From contig DLMJ01000016.1 of assembly GCA_002479255.1 (NCBI GenBank), forward strand, positions 71,448-135,447: a DNA stretch of 64,000 nt, written 5' to 3'. Every line of letters begins with the position of its first letter. The stretch's first letter is position 1. Below the pieces are notes generated by a model. The model saw nothing but the letters and a program-made list of their open reading frames with translations. It had not been told where the DNA came from and did no database searches. Positions 50,844-59,879 of the stretch are shown piece by piece. The DNA is from Candidatus Binatus soli. Lineage in GTDB: Bacteria > Desulfobacterota > Binatia > Binatales > Binataceae. The position numbers were made by a program, and so were the translations under genes.

Positions 50844-50933
50844 CTGGGTGCAGGGCTCACCCGCGCCCGCGGCAGGGGCCGCGCGCGACAACGGAGCGCG
50901 GTCTTAACATTGGGCGCAGGGGTCACCCCTGCC
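50844..50933. repeat. Dispersed repeat, family A, copy 5
   Basis: ACTGGGTGCAGGGCTCACCC, GCGCGACAACGGAGCGCGG and CTTAACATTGGGCGCAG ending in GCAGGGGTCACCCCTGC (50916-50932), 36 bp before the cysteine-rich lipoprotein gene. Same blocks and order as copy 1 at 3.9 kb. Confidence 0.85.
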
Positions 50934-50969
50934 TTGACTCGTAGTTGCCGATTGCAAACTATCTGATGC

Positions 50970-52196
50970 ATGAAACGTTATTCCCCAGCTCTTCTCCTTG
51001 TACTTGTGATGATCCCGGCGGCGGGATGCAACGGCAGCGGAGGATCGCAGGCAACGCCGGCAACGGCACCGGGAATCGTTCACTTTGTCCCCAATTCGCA
51101 TGCGTTCTGGAGCAACCCCTCCAACTGGACGACCAGCTTCGGCCCCGCCTACGCCGACATCACTCTGGCGTCGAGCAATTTCGTGCCGTGCAGAGGGGGA
51201 CCCTTCGCGCTCTGCTATTACTCGGGACCAAGCTCCGGTTCCGAAGACCTGTCCTGCACATTGACCGCCGACGGCAACTACGCCAACTGCCAATGCTTCG
51301 ACATTCCCTACGGCGTGTACTTCGTGGACATCAACGCCATCCTGAACCACGCGGTATATGAGAACACCATCGCTCAATGCGGCGCCGACGGCAGCCTCTG
51401 CGCGACGCTCAACTCGGCCCCGGTATGCGCGAACGTCAATCAGGGGAATTTGATTCCCGGGTCGAGCATATACTCCACCTTCAGCTTCGATTGTGTCCCC
51501 GAGAACGGAATCGGCCAGACCAATTGCTCGAATGCGCCGTACGCCGGATGCATGACGGCGCCGTGTTTCACAACTGGCCAGGCGGGGATTGTCAAATGCT
51601 CTTGTCCGGTCTTCAACGGTCCTTATCAGGTCGGCCAGAATGACCAGGCGTGCACGCTCGGCGATGACCTCGTATGGTCGGCCGCTTATGCGCCCGCCGC
51701 GACGCCAACGGCCACGCCCGTCACGCCCGCCCTCGCCGCGGATGCGCGCGATGCTGCTCCTGCCGCCGTTCCCAGTCCGGGAGCATGCCTGCCGGACGCG
51801 CCCGGCGGACTCGGATGCCCGCTGTATGTGCCCGGCGTCACGATACTGCCGCCCGACAGCGGCGTTGACTGCGCCAAGGTCTGCGACGAGTACCACAGTT
51901 GCCTGCAACCGAAAGGGGCTCAGGCGGGTTTCACCTGCGACGCCACGCTATGCACTGACGAATGCAACGACAGGGACTTGGTGAGCACCGCATGCTCGGG
52001 GCTGGCGGGATGCGACATTTCGGAAATAGTCAAAGCCGAAACTGCCGCTCAATGTAGTTGCTGCGCGAGCCAGCTATGCGAATGCGACCCGAGCGCGAAG
52101 ACCAATAAGGCGATCTTTGCACTGGACCAACAGCAGCGCGATCGCGGCATCAAGCCCCAATGCGACATCAACGGAACCCTCTGCGGCTCCCAGTAG
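50970..52196 (+). CDS. Cysteine-rich lipoprotein of unknown function
   Basis: 408 residues with 33 cysteines. A lipoprotein signal ends at IPAAGC (cysteine 20). Two cysteine-rich parts (about 55-240 and 280-408) are separated by an Ala/Thr/Pro linker (AAYAPAATPTATPVTP). The C-terminal part has dense pairs such as CSCCASQLCEC. No known cysteine-knot, EGF or cytochrome CxxCH pattern is seen, so disulfides rather than haem are likely. Surface location expected. It follows a family A repeat and the small Cys-containing secreted gene at 49891-50262 on the opposite strand. Confidence 0.72.
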   Translation: MKRYSPALLLVLVMIPAAGCNGSGGSQATPATAPGIVHFVPNSHAFWSNPSNWTTSFGPAYADITLASSNFVPCRGGPFALCYYSGPSSGSEDLSCTLTADGNYANCQCFDIPYGVYFVDINAILNHAVYENTIAQCGADGSLCATLNSAPVCANVNQGNLIPGSSIYSTFSFDCVPENGIGQTNCSNAPYAGCMTAPCFTTGQAGIVKCSCPVFNGPYQVGQNDQACTLGDDLVWSAAYAPAATPTATPVTPALAADARDAAPAAVPSPGACLPDAPGGLGCPLYVPGVTILPPDSGVDCAKVCDEYHSCLQPKGAQAGFTCDATLCTDECNDRDLVSTACSGLAGCDISEIVKAETAAQCSCCASQLCECDPSAKTNKAIFALDQQQRDRGIKPQCDINGTLCGSQ

Positions 52197-52325
52197 CTCG
52201 CGCCGTTTCTGAGTCGATGCGGCCCCGCCTTGAGCGCGTTGCTTCACGGCGCGATATGAGAGAATCTAATACCTGATGCACCGATATATTAGCCGGAACA
52301 TGTTAAAGACAGAAAAGGACAAACA

Positions 52326-53795
52326 ATGCCGACGAATTCGCGCAACCTGCTGACGACCGAAAGCGGCGCTCCTGTAGCCGACAATCAAAATTCACGAACC
52401 GCGGGCTCGGGCGGTCCTGTCCTGCTGGAAGACAATCAACTGATCGAAAAGCTCGCCCACTTCGACCGCGAACGCATCCCCGAACGCGTGGTCCACGCCA
52501 AGGGTTCGGGGGCTCACGGTTATTTCGAGGTCACCGCGGACGTATCGCGATGGACCAAGGCGAAATTTCTCCAGCCCGCGGGCAAACGCACCGAGGTCTT
52601 CATCCGCCTCTCGACCGTGGCCGGCGAGAAGGGCTCGGCCGATACGGCGCGCGATCCGCGCGGCTTCGCGATCAAGTTTTACACCGAGGAGGGCAACTAT
52701 GACCTCGTCGGCAACAACACGCCGGTCTTTTTCCTTCGCGATCCGCTCAAGTTCCCCGACTTCATCCACTCCCAGAAGCGCGACCCATACACCAACATCC
52801 AAGAGCCGGATAACGTCTGGGATTTCTTCTCGCTCAGCCCCGAGGCCACGCATCAATTCACATGGCTGTTCGGCGACCGTGGCATCCCGGCCAGCTATCG
52901 GCACATGGACGGCTTCAGCTCGCACACCTACCAGTGGATGAATTCGCGGGGCGAGCTCTTCTGGGTCAAGTATCATTTCAAGACCGACCAGGGCATAAAG
53001 TGCCTGACCTCCGAGGAGGCCGCGCGCATCGCCGGCCAGGACGCCGACCACCATCAGCGCGATCTGCTCAGAGCGATCGAACGCGGCGAGTATCCGTCAT
53101 GGACGCTCAAGATGCAGATCATGCCGGTCGCGGACGCCGCCGCTTATCGCTTCAATCCGTTCGACCTGACCAAGGTCTGGCCGTACAAGGACTACCCGTT
53201 GATTCCGGTAGGTAAGATGGTCCTCAATCGAAATCCCGAGAACTATTTCGCCGAGGTGGAACAGGCGGCGTTCAATCCGGCCAATTTCGTGCCGGGCATC
53301 GGACCTTCGCCGGACAAGATGCTGCAGGGACGTCTTTTCGCGTACGGCGATACCCATCGTTATCGCCTGGGCGCCAACCACACGCAGTTGCCGATCAACT
53401 GTCCGCACGCGGCCAAGGCGGCTAACTACTTGCGCGACGGCTCGATGCGGTTTGACGGCAACAGTGGGCGCGCGAAAAATTACGAGCCGAACAGCTTCGA
53501 CGGCCCCGTGCAAAGTAACCAGCCGCTTTGGGCGCCGATCGAGGTGAATGGCTTCACGGGCGCGCAGGCGCAGGAGCGTCATCGGGAGGACAACGACTTC
53601 GTCCAGGCGGGCGCGCTCTACCGCGTGATGGACGAGGCGGCGAAGGAGCGGCTGGCCGCAAATATCGCGGCGGGGCTAGCCCAGGTAAGCCGCGACGGCA
53701 TCATCGAACGGTCGATCGGCTATTTTCGCAGCGCAGACCCCGACTACGGCGAGCGAGTGGCAAAGGCCGTGCGCGAACGCCGCGCCCGCCGCTAA
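52326..53795 (+). CDS. Monofunctional haem catalase
   Basis: 489 residues, small-subunit catalase size. Landmarks: FDRERIPERVVHAKGSGAHG with the catalytic histidine, RLSTVAGEKGSADTARDPRG, KFYTEEGNYDLVGNN, and the haem-ligand tyrosine region RLFAYGDTHRYRLG followed by NHTQLPIN. Decomposes hydrogen peroxide. AAGGA ribosome site 9 bases before the ATG. The promoter region has CTAATA/TATTAG arms at 52266-52292, weak. No signal peptide, so cytoplasmic. Confidence 0.95.
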   Translation: MPTNSRNLLTTESGAPVADNQNSRTAGSGGPVLLEDNQLIEKLAHFDRERIPERVVHAKGSGAHGYFEVTADVSRWTKAKFLQPAGKRTEVFIRLSTVAGEKGSADTARDPRGFAIKFYTEEGNYDLVGNNTPVFFLRDPLKFPDFIHSQKRDPYTNIQEPDNVWDFFSLSPEATHQFTWLFGDRGIPASYRHMDGFSSHTYQWMNSRGELFWVKYHFKTDQGIKCLTSEEAARIAGQDADHHQRDLLRAIERGEYPSWTLKMQIMPVADAAAYRFNPFDLTKVWPYKDYPLIPVGKMVLNRNPENYFAEVEQAAFNPANFVPGIGPSPDKMLQGRLFAYGDTHRYRLGANHTQLPINCPHAAKAANYLRDGSMRFDGNSGRAKNYEPNSFDGPVQSNQPLWAPIEVNGFTGAQAQERHREDNDFVQAGALYRVMDEAAKERLAANIAAGLAQVSRDGIIERSIGYFRSADPDYGERVAKAVRERRARR

Positions 53796-53869
53796 CGCGC
53801 GCGACGCTGGCGCGTTCTTTGTGTCATAAATGGACCCTTCCCGCGTGTCTGTAACACCGAGGGAAGGAG

Positions 53870-54298
53870 TTAGCGGCTAGGTTGCCACGGATCGTAGCTT
53901 CCAAAACTCCAGATATGGCCCTCCAAATCACGGCAGGTATAGCCTCTGCCGCCATAGTCCTCATCCTGGACATCTCTCAGCATCGTGGCGCCAGCGGCCT
54001 TGGCCCGCGCGTAATGCGCGTCGCAATCGGGGACGACGACGTAAGCGCATTGCGTCTCGGCGCCTCCGATTTCGTCCGGATGTTTCATCAGGCGGCCGAA
54101 CGTGCCGCCCCCGACCGACGACAGCATGATCATTCCATTGTCAAAGGTAAGCTGGGCGTGATCGATCCTGCCGTCTTGTCCGGGTACGACGAGATGTTTC
54201 TCAAACCCGAACGCCTTGCACAGCCATTCGATGGCCGCCGGCGCATTTCGATACCGCATTGCCGGAATGATTCTCGCGTGCTTGCTCTGCGTGTCCAT
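53870..54298 (-). CDS. VOC-family (glyoxalase/PhnB-like) protein
   Basis: 142 residues from the ATG at 54298 with GGGAGG 6 bases upstream. The two beta-alpha-beta-beta-beta units are seen (IIPAMRYRNAPAAIEWLCKA; then RAKAAGATMLRDVQDEDYGG, YTCRDLEGHIWSFGSYDPW), as in PhnB-like VOC proteins with GHIWSFG near the end. Metal ligands incomplete in this branch. Role unknown. 73 bp behind accA, with a family A repeat between. Confidence 0.85.
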   Translation of the reverse strand: MDTQSKHARIIPAMRYRNAPAAIEWLCKAFGFEKHLVVPGQDGRIDHAQLTFDNGMIMLSSVGGGTFGRLMKHPDEIGGAETQCAYVVVPDCDAHYARAKAAGATMLRDVQDEDYGGRGYTCRDLEGHIWSFGSYDPWQPSR

Positions 54299-54342
54299 GC
54301 TCGACCTCCCGCGATTCGATTCAGACGCAGCCTGCATCTTTT

Positions 54343-54372
54343 CTTAGCATTGGGTGCAGGGGTCACCCCTGC
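54343..54372. repeat. Dispersed repeat, family A, copy 6
   Basis: CTTAGCATTGGGTGCAG joined to GCAGGGGTCACCCCTGC (54356-54372), touching the stop codon of accA. It may act as an RNA hairpin at the 3' end of that gene. Confidence 0.8.
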
Positions 54373-55298
54373 TAATCGATCGAACGATCGCTCTCCGCGC
54401 TCACGCGTGTCAGATACCGCGATCCCATCGCGGCGAACTTCCGCTCGCGCGCTTTGCGCAACTCCCCCGGCTTCAGCTTGACCAGGCGCTCCAGATGCCG
54501 CGCGAGCGCCGCACCGACCAGATGCGCCGCTTCGGCGGGCGCGGTATGAGCTCCGCCGGCGGGCTCCGGCACAATCTCGTCGATCAATCCCAGCTCCAGC
54601 AAATCGGGCGCCGACAACTTCAACGCCGCGGCCGCCGCCGCAACATTCTCCTCGCCCCCCGCACGCCACAAAATCGCCGCGCATCCTTCCGGCGTGATCA
54701 CCGAGTAGCACGCGTTCTCCTGCATCAGCACCACGTTGGCCACTCCGAGCGCCAGCGCGCCTCCCGAGCCGCCCTCGCCTATCACGCACGCGACGGTGGG
54801 GACAGTCAGCCGCGCCATCAGATCGAGGTTGCGCGCGATCGCCTCGATCTGCCCGCGCTCCTCCGCGCCAACCCCGGACTCACCGCCCTGCGTGTCGATC
54901 AGCGTGATTATCGGCAGCCCAAACCGCTCTGCCAGCTCATAAACTCGCGCCGCCTTGCGATAGCCCTCGGGCAGCGGCTTGCCGAAATTGCGCTTGATTC
55001 TCTCGGTGGTCGAGCGGCCCCGCTGATGACCCACGACGGCGACCGCCCGGCGTCCGAAATAGGCGAGCCCCGCCACGATCGCAGCGTCGTCGGCGAAGCG
55101 CCGGTCCCCGTGTATCTCGATAAAGTCGCGCATCAGCAAGTCGATGTAATCGAGCGTCTGCGGCCGACTGGGATGCCGCGCCAGGCGCACCCGCTCGATC
55201 GCGCTCGGCGGCTCCGGCCCCGGCGGCTGGGCTGTCGCGATGTCAATCGCGCGACTTTTCGCGCCGCGCGCCTTATGTCCGTTCGAATTGCCTTTCAA
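54372..55298 (-). CDS. accA: Acetyl-CoA carboxylase carboxyltransferase subunit alpha
   Basis: 308 residues. RLARHPSRPQTLDYIDLLMR, EIHGDRRFADD, KRNFGKPLPEGYRKAARV, and GVGAEERGQIEAIARNLD followed by IGEGGSGGALALGVANVVLM, the conserved carboxyltransferase alpha motifs. It transfers the carboxyl from biotin to acetyl-CoA in fatty-acid synthesis together with AccD. Stands 6 bp after miaA in a mutL-miaA-accA string. Usual PGIGAEE reads SGVGAEE. Confidence 0.95.
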   Translation of the reverse strand: MKGNSNGHKARGAKSRAIDIATAQPPGPEPPSAIERVRLARHPSRPQTLDYIDLLMRDFIEIHGDRRFADDAAIVAGLAYFGRRAVAVVGHQRGRSTTERIKRNFGKPLPEGYRKAARVYELAERFGLPIITLIDTQGGESGVGAEERGQIEAIARNLDLMARLTVPTVACVIGEGGSGGALALGVANVVLMQENACYSVITPEGCAAILWRAGGEENVAAAAAALKLSAPDLLELGLIDEIVPEPAGGAHTAPAEAAHLVGAALARHLERLVKLKPGELRKARERKFAAMGSRYLTRVSAESDRSID

Positions 55299-55304
55299 TC
55301 TGGT

Positions 55305-56291
55305 TCACGCCTGCTCATGCAAAGAAAAAAATTTCTCGAACAATGCAAAAGCATCCTGAGCGCGGCGCTCCGGGTCAAGCCACACGATCTCCGGCTCGCG
55401 GCGAAACCATGTGATTTGGCGCTTGGCCAGCCGCCGCGATTCCTGCTTGGCCAGAGCTATCGCATCGGCCAGCGCGATCTCGCCGCGCAGATGCGACGCG
55501 ATCTGCTTGTACCCAATCGTACTCAGCGGCGGCTTTTCCGGCGAGTATCCCGCCTCGATCAGCGCGCGCACTTCCCCGACCAGCCCGGCCGCGATCATCG
55601 CGTCGAAGCGCCGGTCGATCGCCTCGTAGAGCTTTTTACGTTCGACTTCGACTCCCACCGTCAAAGTGTCGTAGCCATTGTCGGCGAACCGATGGCGCCG
55701 CTGATGCGCCGAAATGTTTTCGCCGGTTAATTCAAAGACTTCGATAGCGCGCACGATTCTGTACAGGTCGTTGACGCCGATTCGATTCGCCGCCTCGGGA
55801 TCGATCTCGCGCAACTGCCGATGCAGATGCGCGATGCCGCGCTGTGCCGCGATTTTCGCCAATCGGTCTCGAATTTCCGCCGACGCGGCCGGCCCGCGAA
55901 AGATTCCGCCGCGGATCACGCGCAAATAAAGCCCGCTGCCGCCGACCACCAGTGGATTTCGCCCCCGCGCCGCGATCTCCTCGATAGCCGCGCGCGCAAT
56001 TTGCGCGAACTCCGCCACGTCGAGCGACTCGTCGGGACTGCGCACGTCTATAAGATGATGCGGCACGCGCCGGCGGTCCTCCGCCGGCGGCTTCGCCGTG
56101 CCGAGATCCATCCCGCGATAAAACTGCCGCGAGTCGGCGTTGATTATTTCGCAGTTCGAGCGCTCCGCCACTTCCATCGCCAGCGCGCTCTTGCCCGCTC
56201 CGGTCGGCCCGACAATAAAGCCGACCGGTATCCGCGCCGGATGCGTCCGCGCTGCGACTCCCGCCGCCGTTGTTTCCGGCAAGACACTCAT
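55305..56291 (-). CDS. miaA: tRNA dimethylallyltransferase
   Basis: 328 residues from the ATG at 56291, which overlaps the mutL stop (ATGA); the upstream frame is inside mutL. P-loop GPTGAGKSALAMEVA, NADSRQFYRGMDLGTAKPP, VPHHLIDVRSPDESLDVAEF and VGGSGLYLRV. Adds dimethylallyl to A37 of tRNAs reading UNN codons. Conserved neighbour of mutL. Confidence 0.95.
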   Translation of the reverse strand: MSVLPETTAAGVAARTHPARIPVGFIVGPTGAGKSALAMEVAERSNCEIINADSRQFYRGMDLGTAKPPAEDRRRVPHHLIDVRSPDESLDVAEFAQIARAAIEEIAARGRNPLVVGGSGLYLRVIRGGIFRGPAASAEIRDRLAKIAAQRGIAHLHRQLREIDPEAANRIGVNDLYRIVRAIEVFELTGENISAHQRRHRFADNGYDTLTVGVEVERKKLYEAIDRRFDAMIAAGLVGEVRALIEAGYSPEKPPLSTIGYKQIASHLRGEIALADAIALAKQESRRLAKRQITWFRREPEIVWLDPERRAQDAFALFEKFFSLHEQA

Positions 56292-58168
56292 CGGCGAAAC
56301 ATTCGTTCGATTTGTCCGCGCCCGAACTGAATATGCACCGGGCGCCCGTGCGGGCAGTTGGTCTTGAACTCGGTGCGATCCAGTTCCGCCAGCAGCGAAT
56401 GGATTTCCGCCAGCTCGAGCACTCGCCCGACTCGAACCGAGCCGTGACACGCGAGTTGCTTGAGCCAATTCTCGAACGCGGCCTCGCCGCCGCCGCGAAA
56501 GCCGCCATCGCCCATACTCTCAATCATGTCGGCAAGCAGTTTCGCGCCGCCTTCCGGCCCGAACACCGCCGGCGCACCCTTGAGCAGCAGCGTCGTCGGC
56601 CCGAACGGCTCGACATCGAAGCCCATCGCGCGAAGCTCGCTTAACGCGCCATGAACCTGCGACGCGCGCGCGGGATTCAGCTCGACCGACACCGGCGCGA
56701 GCATCGCCTGCGTGCGAATTCCACCGTCGCGGAGTTCGCGGCGCAGCTTTTCGAATGTAACGCGCTCGTGCGCCGCGTGCTGATCGATCAGGAGCAACCC
56801 CTCCTCGGTCTCGAGCGCGATGTACCCCGCGAAGATTTGTCCGATCACCCTGAGTTTCGAGTACATCGGGATTGGCGCCGGTGGATGCGGCGCCACCGCC
56901 GCGTCGCCGCCGCGCGCATCGCGATCGTAGGCGAGGCTGAGCGGGCGCTGAAACGCCGCCTGATTGGGCGCATCGGGCACCAGCCGCAGCGGCGCGTCGC
57001 CGCGCGGATTCGGAACCGAATCGCCGGAGGCGGCGGCCGATTGGCCCGCGCGAGCATCGTCGCCCATCGACGCCGTCGTGATGAGTCCCATCGCGGCGTC
57101 ATCGGTGGAAGGCGTCGGCGCTTCGGAGGCCGCCGCCGACGTGTCAACTAAAGTTGCGACGGGCGCATTTTCGGTCTGATCCGCCAATCGGTCGCGGATC
57201 GCGTGATAAACGACGTCGAAAACCGCGCCGCCATTGCGAAATCGCACCTCGGTCTTCATCGGATGCACGTTCACGTCAACATCTTCGTGCCGCATATCGA
57301 CGAACAGCAACGCCGCCGGATGGCGACCGCGCGGGATCAGCGTCTGGTAGGCTTGCTCGATTGCGTGAATCAACATTCGATCGCGAACCGAGCGGCCGTT
57401 GACGAAGGTGAAGATCATCCGGCCGGTGGCAAACGACTCCTGGCTGGTTGCAGCAAGTCCTTGCGCGCGAATCCCGGGGCGATCGAGGTCGAACGCAAGC
57501 ATCCGGGACGCGATCTTGGGACCGAACACCTGGCGGAATCGTTCGAGCGCCGAGTTGGCGCGCGGCAAATCGAAGATCGCGCGACCGTCGGCGGTCAGGC
57601 GAAACGCGATGTGATGACTGGCAAGCGCGATGCGCTGAAAGGCCTCGGCGATGGCGCCCTGCTCGGTCGCCAGTGTCTTCAAGAACTTGCGCCGCGCCGG
57701 GGTGTTGAAGAATAGCTGGCGGACTTCGATTCGGGTTCCCGCCGCCATCGCGCACGTCCGCGTATCCTCGATGTTGCCGGCCTCGGCTGCGACCTCGACG
57801 CCGTGATCGTCGGCGGCGCGACGCGTTTGCATCCGAAGATGCGACACGCTGGCGATCGAGGCGAGCGCCTCGCCGCGAAACCCGAGCGTGCGAATCGCGC
57901 TCAAGTCGGCGGCGCTTCGAATCTTGGAAGTTGCATGACGCCGGAGCGAAAGGATCGCATCGGCGCGCGTCATGCCGGAGCCGTCGTCGGCGACCGCGAT
58001 CAGCGCCGAGCCGCCGCCCAGGATCTCGACACTTACCGAGCGAGCGCCCGCGTCGAGGGAGTTCTCGATCAGCTCCTTGACGGCAGAGGCCGGCCGCTCG
58101 ACGACTTCGCCCGCCGCAATCTGGCTGGCGACTTGCTCGGGCAATATGTGAACTATGTGCTCGGGCAT
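56288..58168 (-). CDS. mutL: DNA mismatch repair protein MutL
   Basis: 626 residues. GHKL ATPase motifs ELIENSLDAGA, VADDGSGM, RHATSKI and TLGFRGEALASIASVS in the N-terminal domain; a linker of low complexity (about 345-425), and the C-terminal dimerisation domain with IGQIFAGYIALETEEGLLLIDQHAAHERV. The end has CPHGRPVHIQ; no DQHA(x)2E(x)4E endonuclease site check beyond DQHAAHER, which is the motif found in nicking-type MutL. Starts a mutL-miaA-accA string. Confidence 0.95.
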   Translation of the reverse strand: MPEHIVHILPEQVASQIAAGEVVERPASAVKELIENSLDAGARSVSVEILGGGSALIAVADDGSGMTRADAILSLRRHATSKIRSAADLSAIRTLGFRGEALASIASVSHLRMQTRRAADDHGVEVAAEAGNIEDTRTCAMAAGTRIEVRQLFFNTPARRKFLKTLATEQGAIAEAFQRIALASHHIAFRLTADGRAIFDLPRANSALERFRQVFGPKIASRMLAFDLDRPGIRAQGLAATSQESFATGRMIFTFVNGRSVRDRMLIHAIEQAYQTLIPRGRHPAALLFVDMRHEDVDVNVHPMKTEVRFRNGGAVFDVVYHAIRDRLADQTENAPVATLVDTSAAASEAPTPSTDDAAMGLITTASMGDDARAGQSAAASGDSVPNPRGDAPLRLVPDAPNQAAFQRPLSLAYDRDARGGDAAVAPHPPAPIPMYSKLRVIGQIFAGYIALETEEGLLLIDQHAAHERVTFEKLRRELRDGGIRTQAMLAPVSVELNPARASQVHGALSELRAMGFDVEPFGPTTLLLKGAPAVFGPEGGAKLLADMIESMGDGGFRGGGEAAFENWLKQLACHGSVRVGRVLELAEIHSLLAELDRTEFKTNCPHGRPVHIQFGRGQIERMFRR

Positions 58169-58218
58169 CGGGGTCCGCGGCGCCGGAGCCCGTTCAAAGA
58201 AATCTCCGGCGCAACCTA

Positions 58219-58238
58219 ACTAGACATTACTAGACATT
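58219..58238. repeat. Exact tandem 10-bp repeat
   Basis: ACTAGACATT twice in a row in the mutL/58374 divergent region. Function unknown; could be a binding site for a regulator. Confidence 0.7.
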
Positions 58239-58373
58239 GCAGCTTTCGGACCGGATACTCAAGCAACTCGCCGATCCGGCGTCAAAACCGGGGGATGGCT
58301 ATTGCACGGGTTGAAGATCGCGGCGGGTTTTGAAAAGCTTTCGGCCCGGCGAACTCGCCTGAGCACTCCAGCG

Positions 58374-59609
58374 ATGAGAAAAATTACGGCAATGCTGGTC
58401 GGCGCGGCAATCATCGTGGCCGCAGCCGCGGAAGTCGCGATTGCGGCGCCGATAAAGATCGGGGTCGGCGTGAATGGACCGATCTCGCCCCAGACCGAGG
58501 CCGATATCGACAGCATTGTCGGCGCGCTGCCGAACGTGAAGGTGGCGCCGATTCAGCCGCCTGGCGGGATCGATGCCTGCGTCAAGCGATTCGTCGCAGG
58601 CGAGGCGGACGATCGGATCGACGCGGTGATGGTGGTAAGCCTGCCGACCGAGTCCTTTCAATCGCAGCGCGACTCGAACGAAGCGCGATTCACCGGCGCT
58701 TACGAAATCTGGACGCTCAATCTTTCCACACTGGCGGAGGACCGCCATCGCTTCACCTTCACCGACAGCGAGCCGGTGATAGGCGGCGCCGCCGCTATTC
58801 TCGCGATACCGGCGCAGTTGTTCGCCGAGCGCGCCACCGGCAAGAAACTCATTTCGAGTGATCAGTGGCAGGCGTTCGAGGCGGTGGAGACGCGCGTCGA
58901 GGCGAAGCTGGTCGCGGCGACCAAGCTCTATCTGCAGACCGCGTCGATCCGCGACACCGGTCCGCTCAATCCGCTCGACACGGCGAAAAATCTGCTCGAT
59001 CGCGGCGACGGCGAGGACGCGATGCTGGTCTTCAAATCGGCGGGAATCAACAACCCCGAAGTTCAGCGGATGATCGCGAACGCGCAGGGCCAGTTGCGGC
59101 GCAGTGCGGCCAATGCGCTGCTGGGACGAACGCTCGGAGCGATGGCGGGCGGAAACGCAGGCGAGGCGCGCATCATGCTGGCCGACTATGAGAAGGCGCC
59201 GTCGGCCGAGAACTCGCGCGCGGATTCGATTCGGCGGGTGCTTGCGGGTGTGCCCGATCGTCACGCCGAATCGATTTACGACGGCGTCATCAGGAGCGAC
59301 GTGCCCGCGCTCGATCATGCGGCGTTCGTCGCGATGATCAAGCAGCTCTTCAGCGAGCAGACCGGCTCGATTCCCAACGAAGTGATCGTCAGCGCCAGGG
59401 ACGTGACGGTCGAGGACAAGGGCGCGCCACAGGGGCTCAAGAACCAGCTCGACAGCTATGCGGGCGCACTCGGGCGCAGCGCGTGGTTGATGAGCCTCAA
59501 GTGCGGATGCGACGCGGGCGCGGTGCTGACGGGAGAAGCGGTCGGCGAGGCGCTGCTCAAGGCGAAGTATTCACCCTCTTTCACGCGGCCGCAGGTCGGG
59601 CTACCCTAG
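58374..59609 (+). CDS. Exported protein of unknown function
   Basis: 411 residues from the ATG at 58374 (an upstream start at 58302 is less likely). Signal peptide (MRKITAMLVGAAIIVAAAAE). The mature part is Ala-rich and mostly helical in its middle (LVAATKLYLQTASIRDTGPL), with a first segment IKIGVGVNGPISPQTEADID that may be an alpha/beta domain and a last segment with CGCDAG. No known domain recognised. Downstream is rpmB, 30 bp away. Confidence 0.72.
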   Translation: MRKITAMLVGAAIIVAAAAEVAIAAPIKIGVGVNGPISPQTEADIDSIVGALPNVKVAPIQPPGGIDACVKRFVAGEADDRIDAVMVVSLPTESFQSQRDSNEARFTGAYEIWTLNLSTLAEDRHRFTFTDSEPVIGGAAAILAIPAQLFAERATGKKLISSDQWQAFEAVETRVEAKLVAATKLYLQTASIRDTGPLNPLDTAKNLLDRGDGEDAMLVFKSAGINNPEVQRMIANAQGQLRRSAANALLGRTLGAMAGGNAGEARIMLADYEKAPSAENSRADSIRRVLAGVPDRHAESIYDGVIRSDVPALDHAAFVAMIKQLFSEQTGSIPNEVIVSARDVTVEDKGAPQGLKNQLDSYAGALGRSAWLMSLKCGCDAGAVLTGEAVGEALLKAKYSPSFTRPQVGLP

Positions 59610-59639
59610 CAGGATTATACAGGTTCGAACGGAAGACTC

Positions 59640-59828
59640 ATGAGACATTGCGCATACTGCAAGAAGCAGCCGTCAGTCGGCAACAACGTCAGCCACGCCA
59701 ACAACAAGACCAAGCGGCGCTGGAATCCCAACCTGCAGGAAGTGCGCGCCGAGATTAACGGCAACGTGCGCCGAATCCTGGCCTGCACGCGATGTATCCG
59801 CGCCGGCAAGGTCAAGAAAAGCGCCTAG
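59640..59828 (+). CDS. rpmB: 50S ribosomal protein L28
   Basis: 62 residues, full length for L28. The CXXC pair in HCAYCKKQPSVGNNVSHANNK and the ribosomal core KTKRRWNPNLQEVR are typical; a second pair CTRC keeps the zinc-binding form. Part of the large subunit. Located alone, without rpmG. Confidence 0.95.
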   Translation: MRHCAYCKKQPSVGNNVSHANNKTKRRWNPNLQEVRAEINGNVRRILACTRCIRAGKVKKSA

Positions 59829-59879
59829 CAGCAGCGGCCACAATTCATCCGGCGCAAGACACATTGCCATGGAGTCGTT

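Larger units (their letters stand above)
50263..50969. other. About 700 bp non-coding region of repeats
   Basis: Promoter side of the secreted gene, two adjacent perfect dyads at 50424-50457, two family B repeats, a CTTTTCA tandem run (50819-50845) and one family A repeat. No credible gene. Confidence 0.6.

Noticed and set aside
50819..50845. CTTTTCA tandem run considered as a CRISPR-like or binding array
   Set aside because: A simple low-complexity tandem run with no spacers; no cas genes anywhere in the window.
52266..52292. CTAATA/TATTAG dyad before catalase as OxyR or PerR box
   Set aside because: Does not match the known consensus of either regulator; only 6-bp arms with a 15-bp spacer.
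56292..56468. N-terminal extension of miaA
   Set aside because: Lies within the end of mutL in another frame; the ATG at 56291 matches normal MiaA length and mutL overlap.
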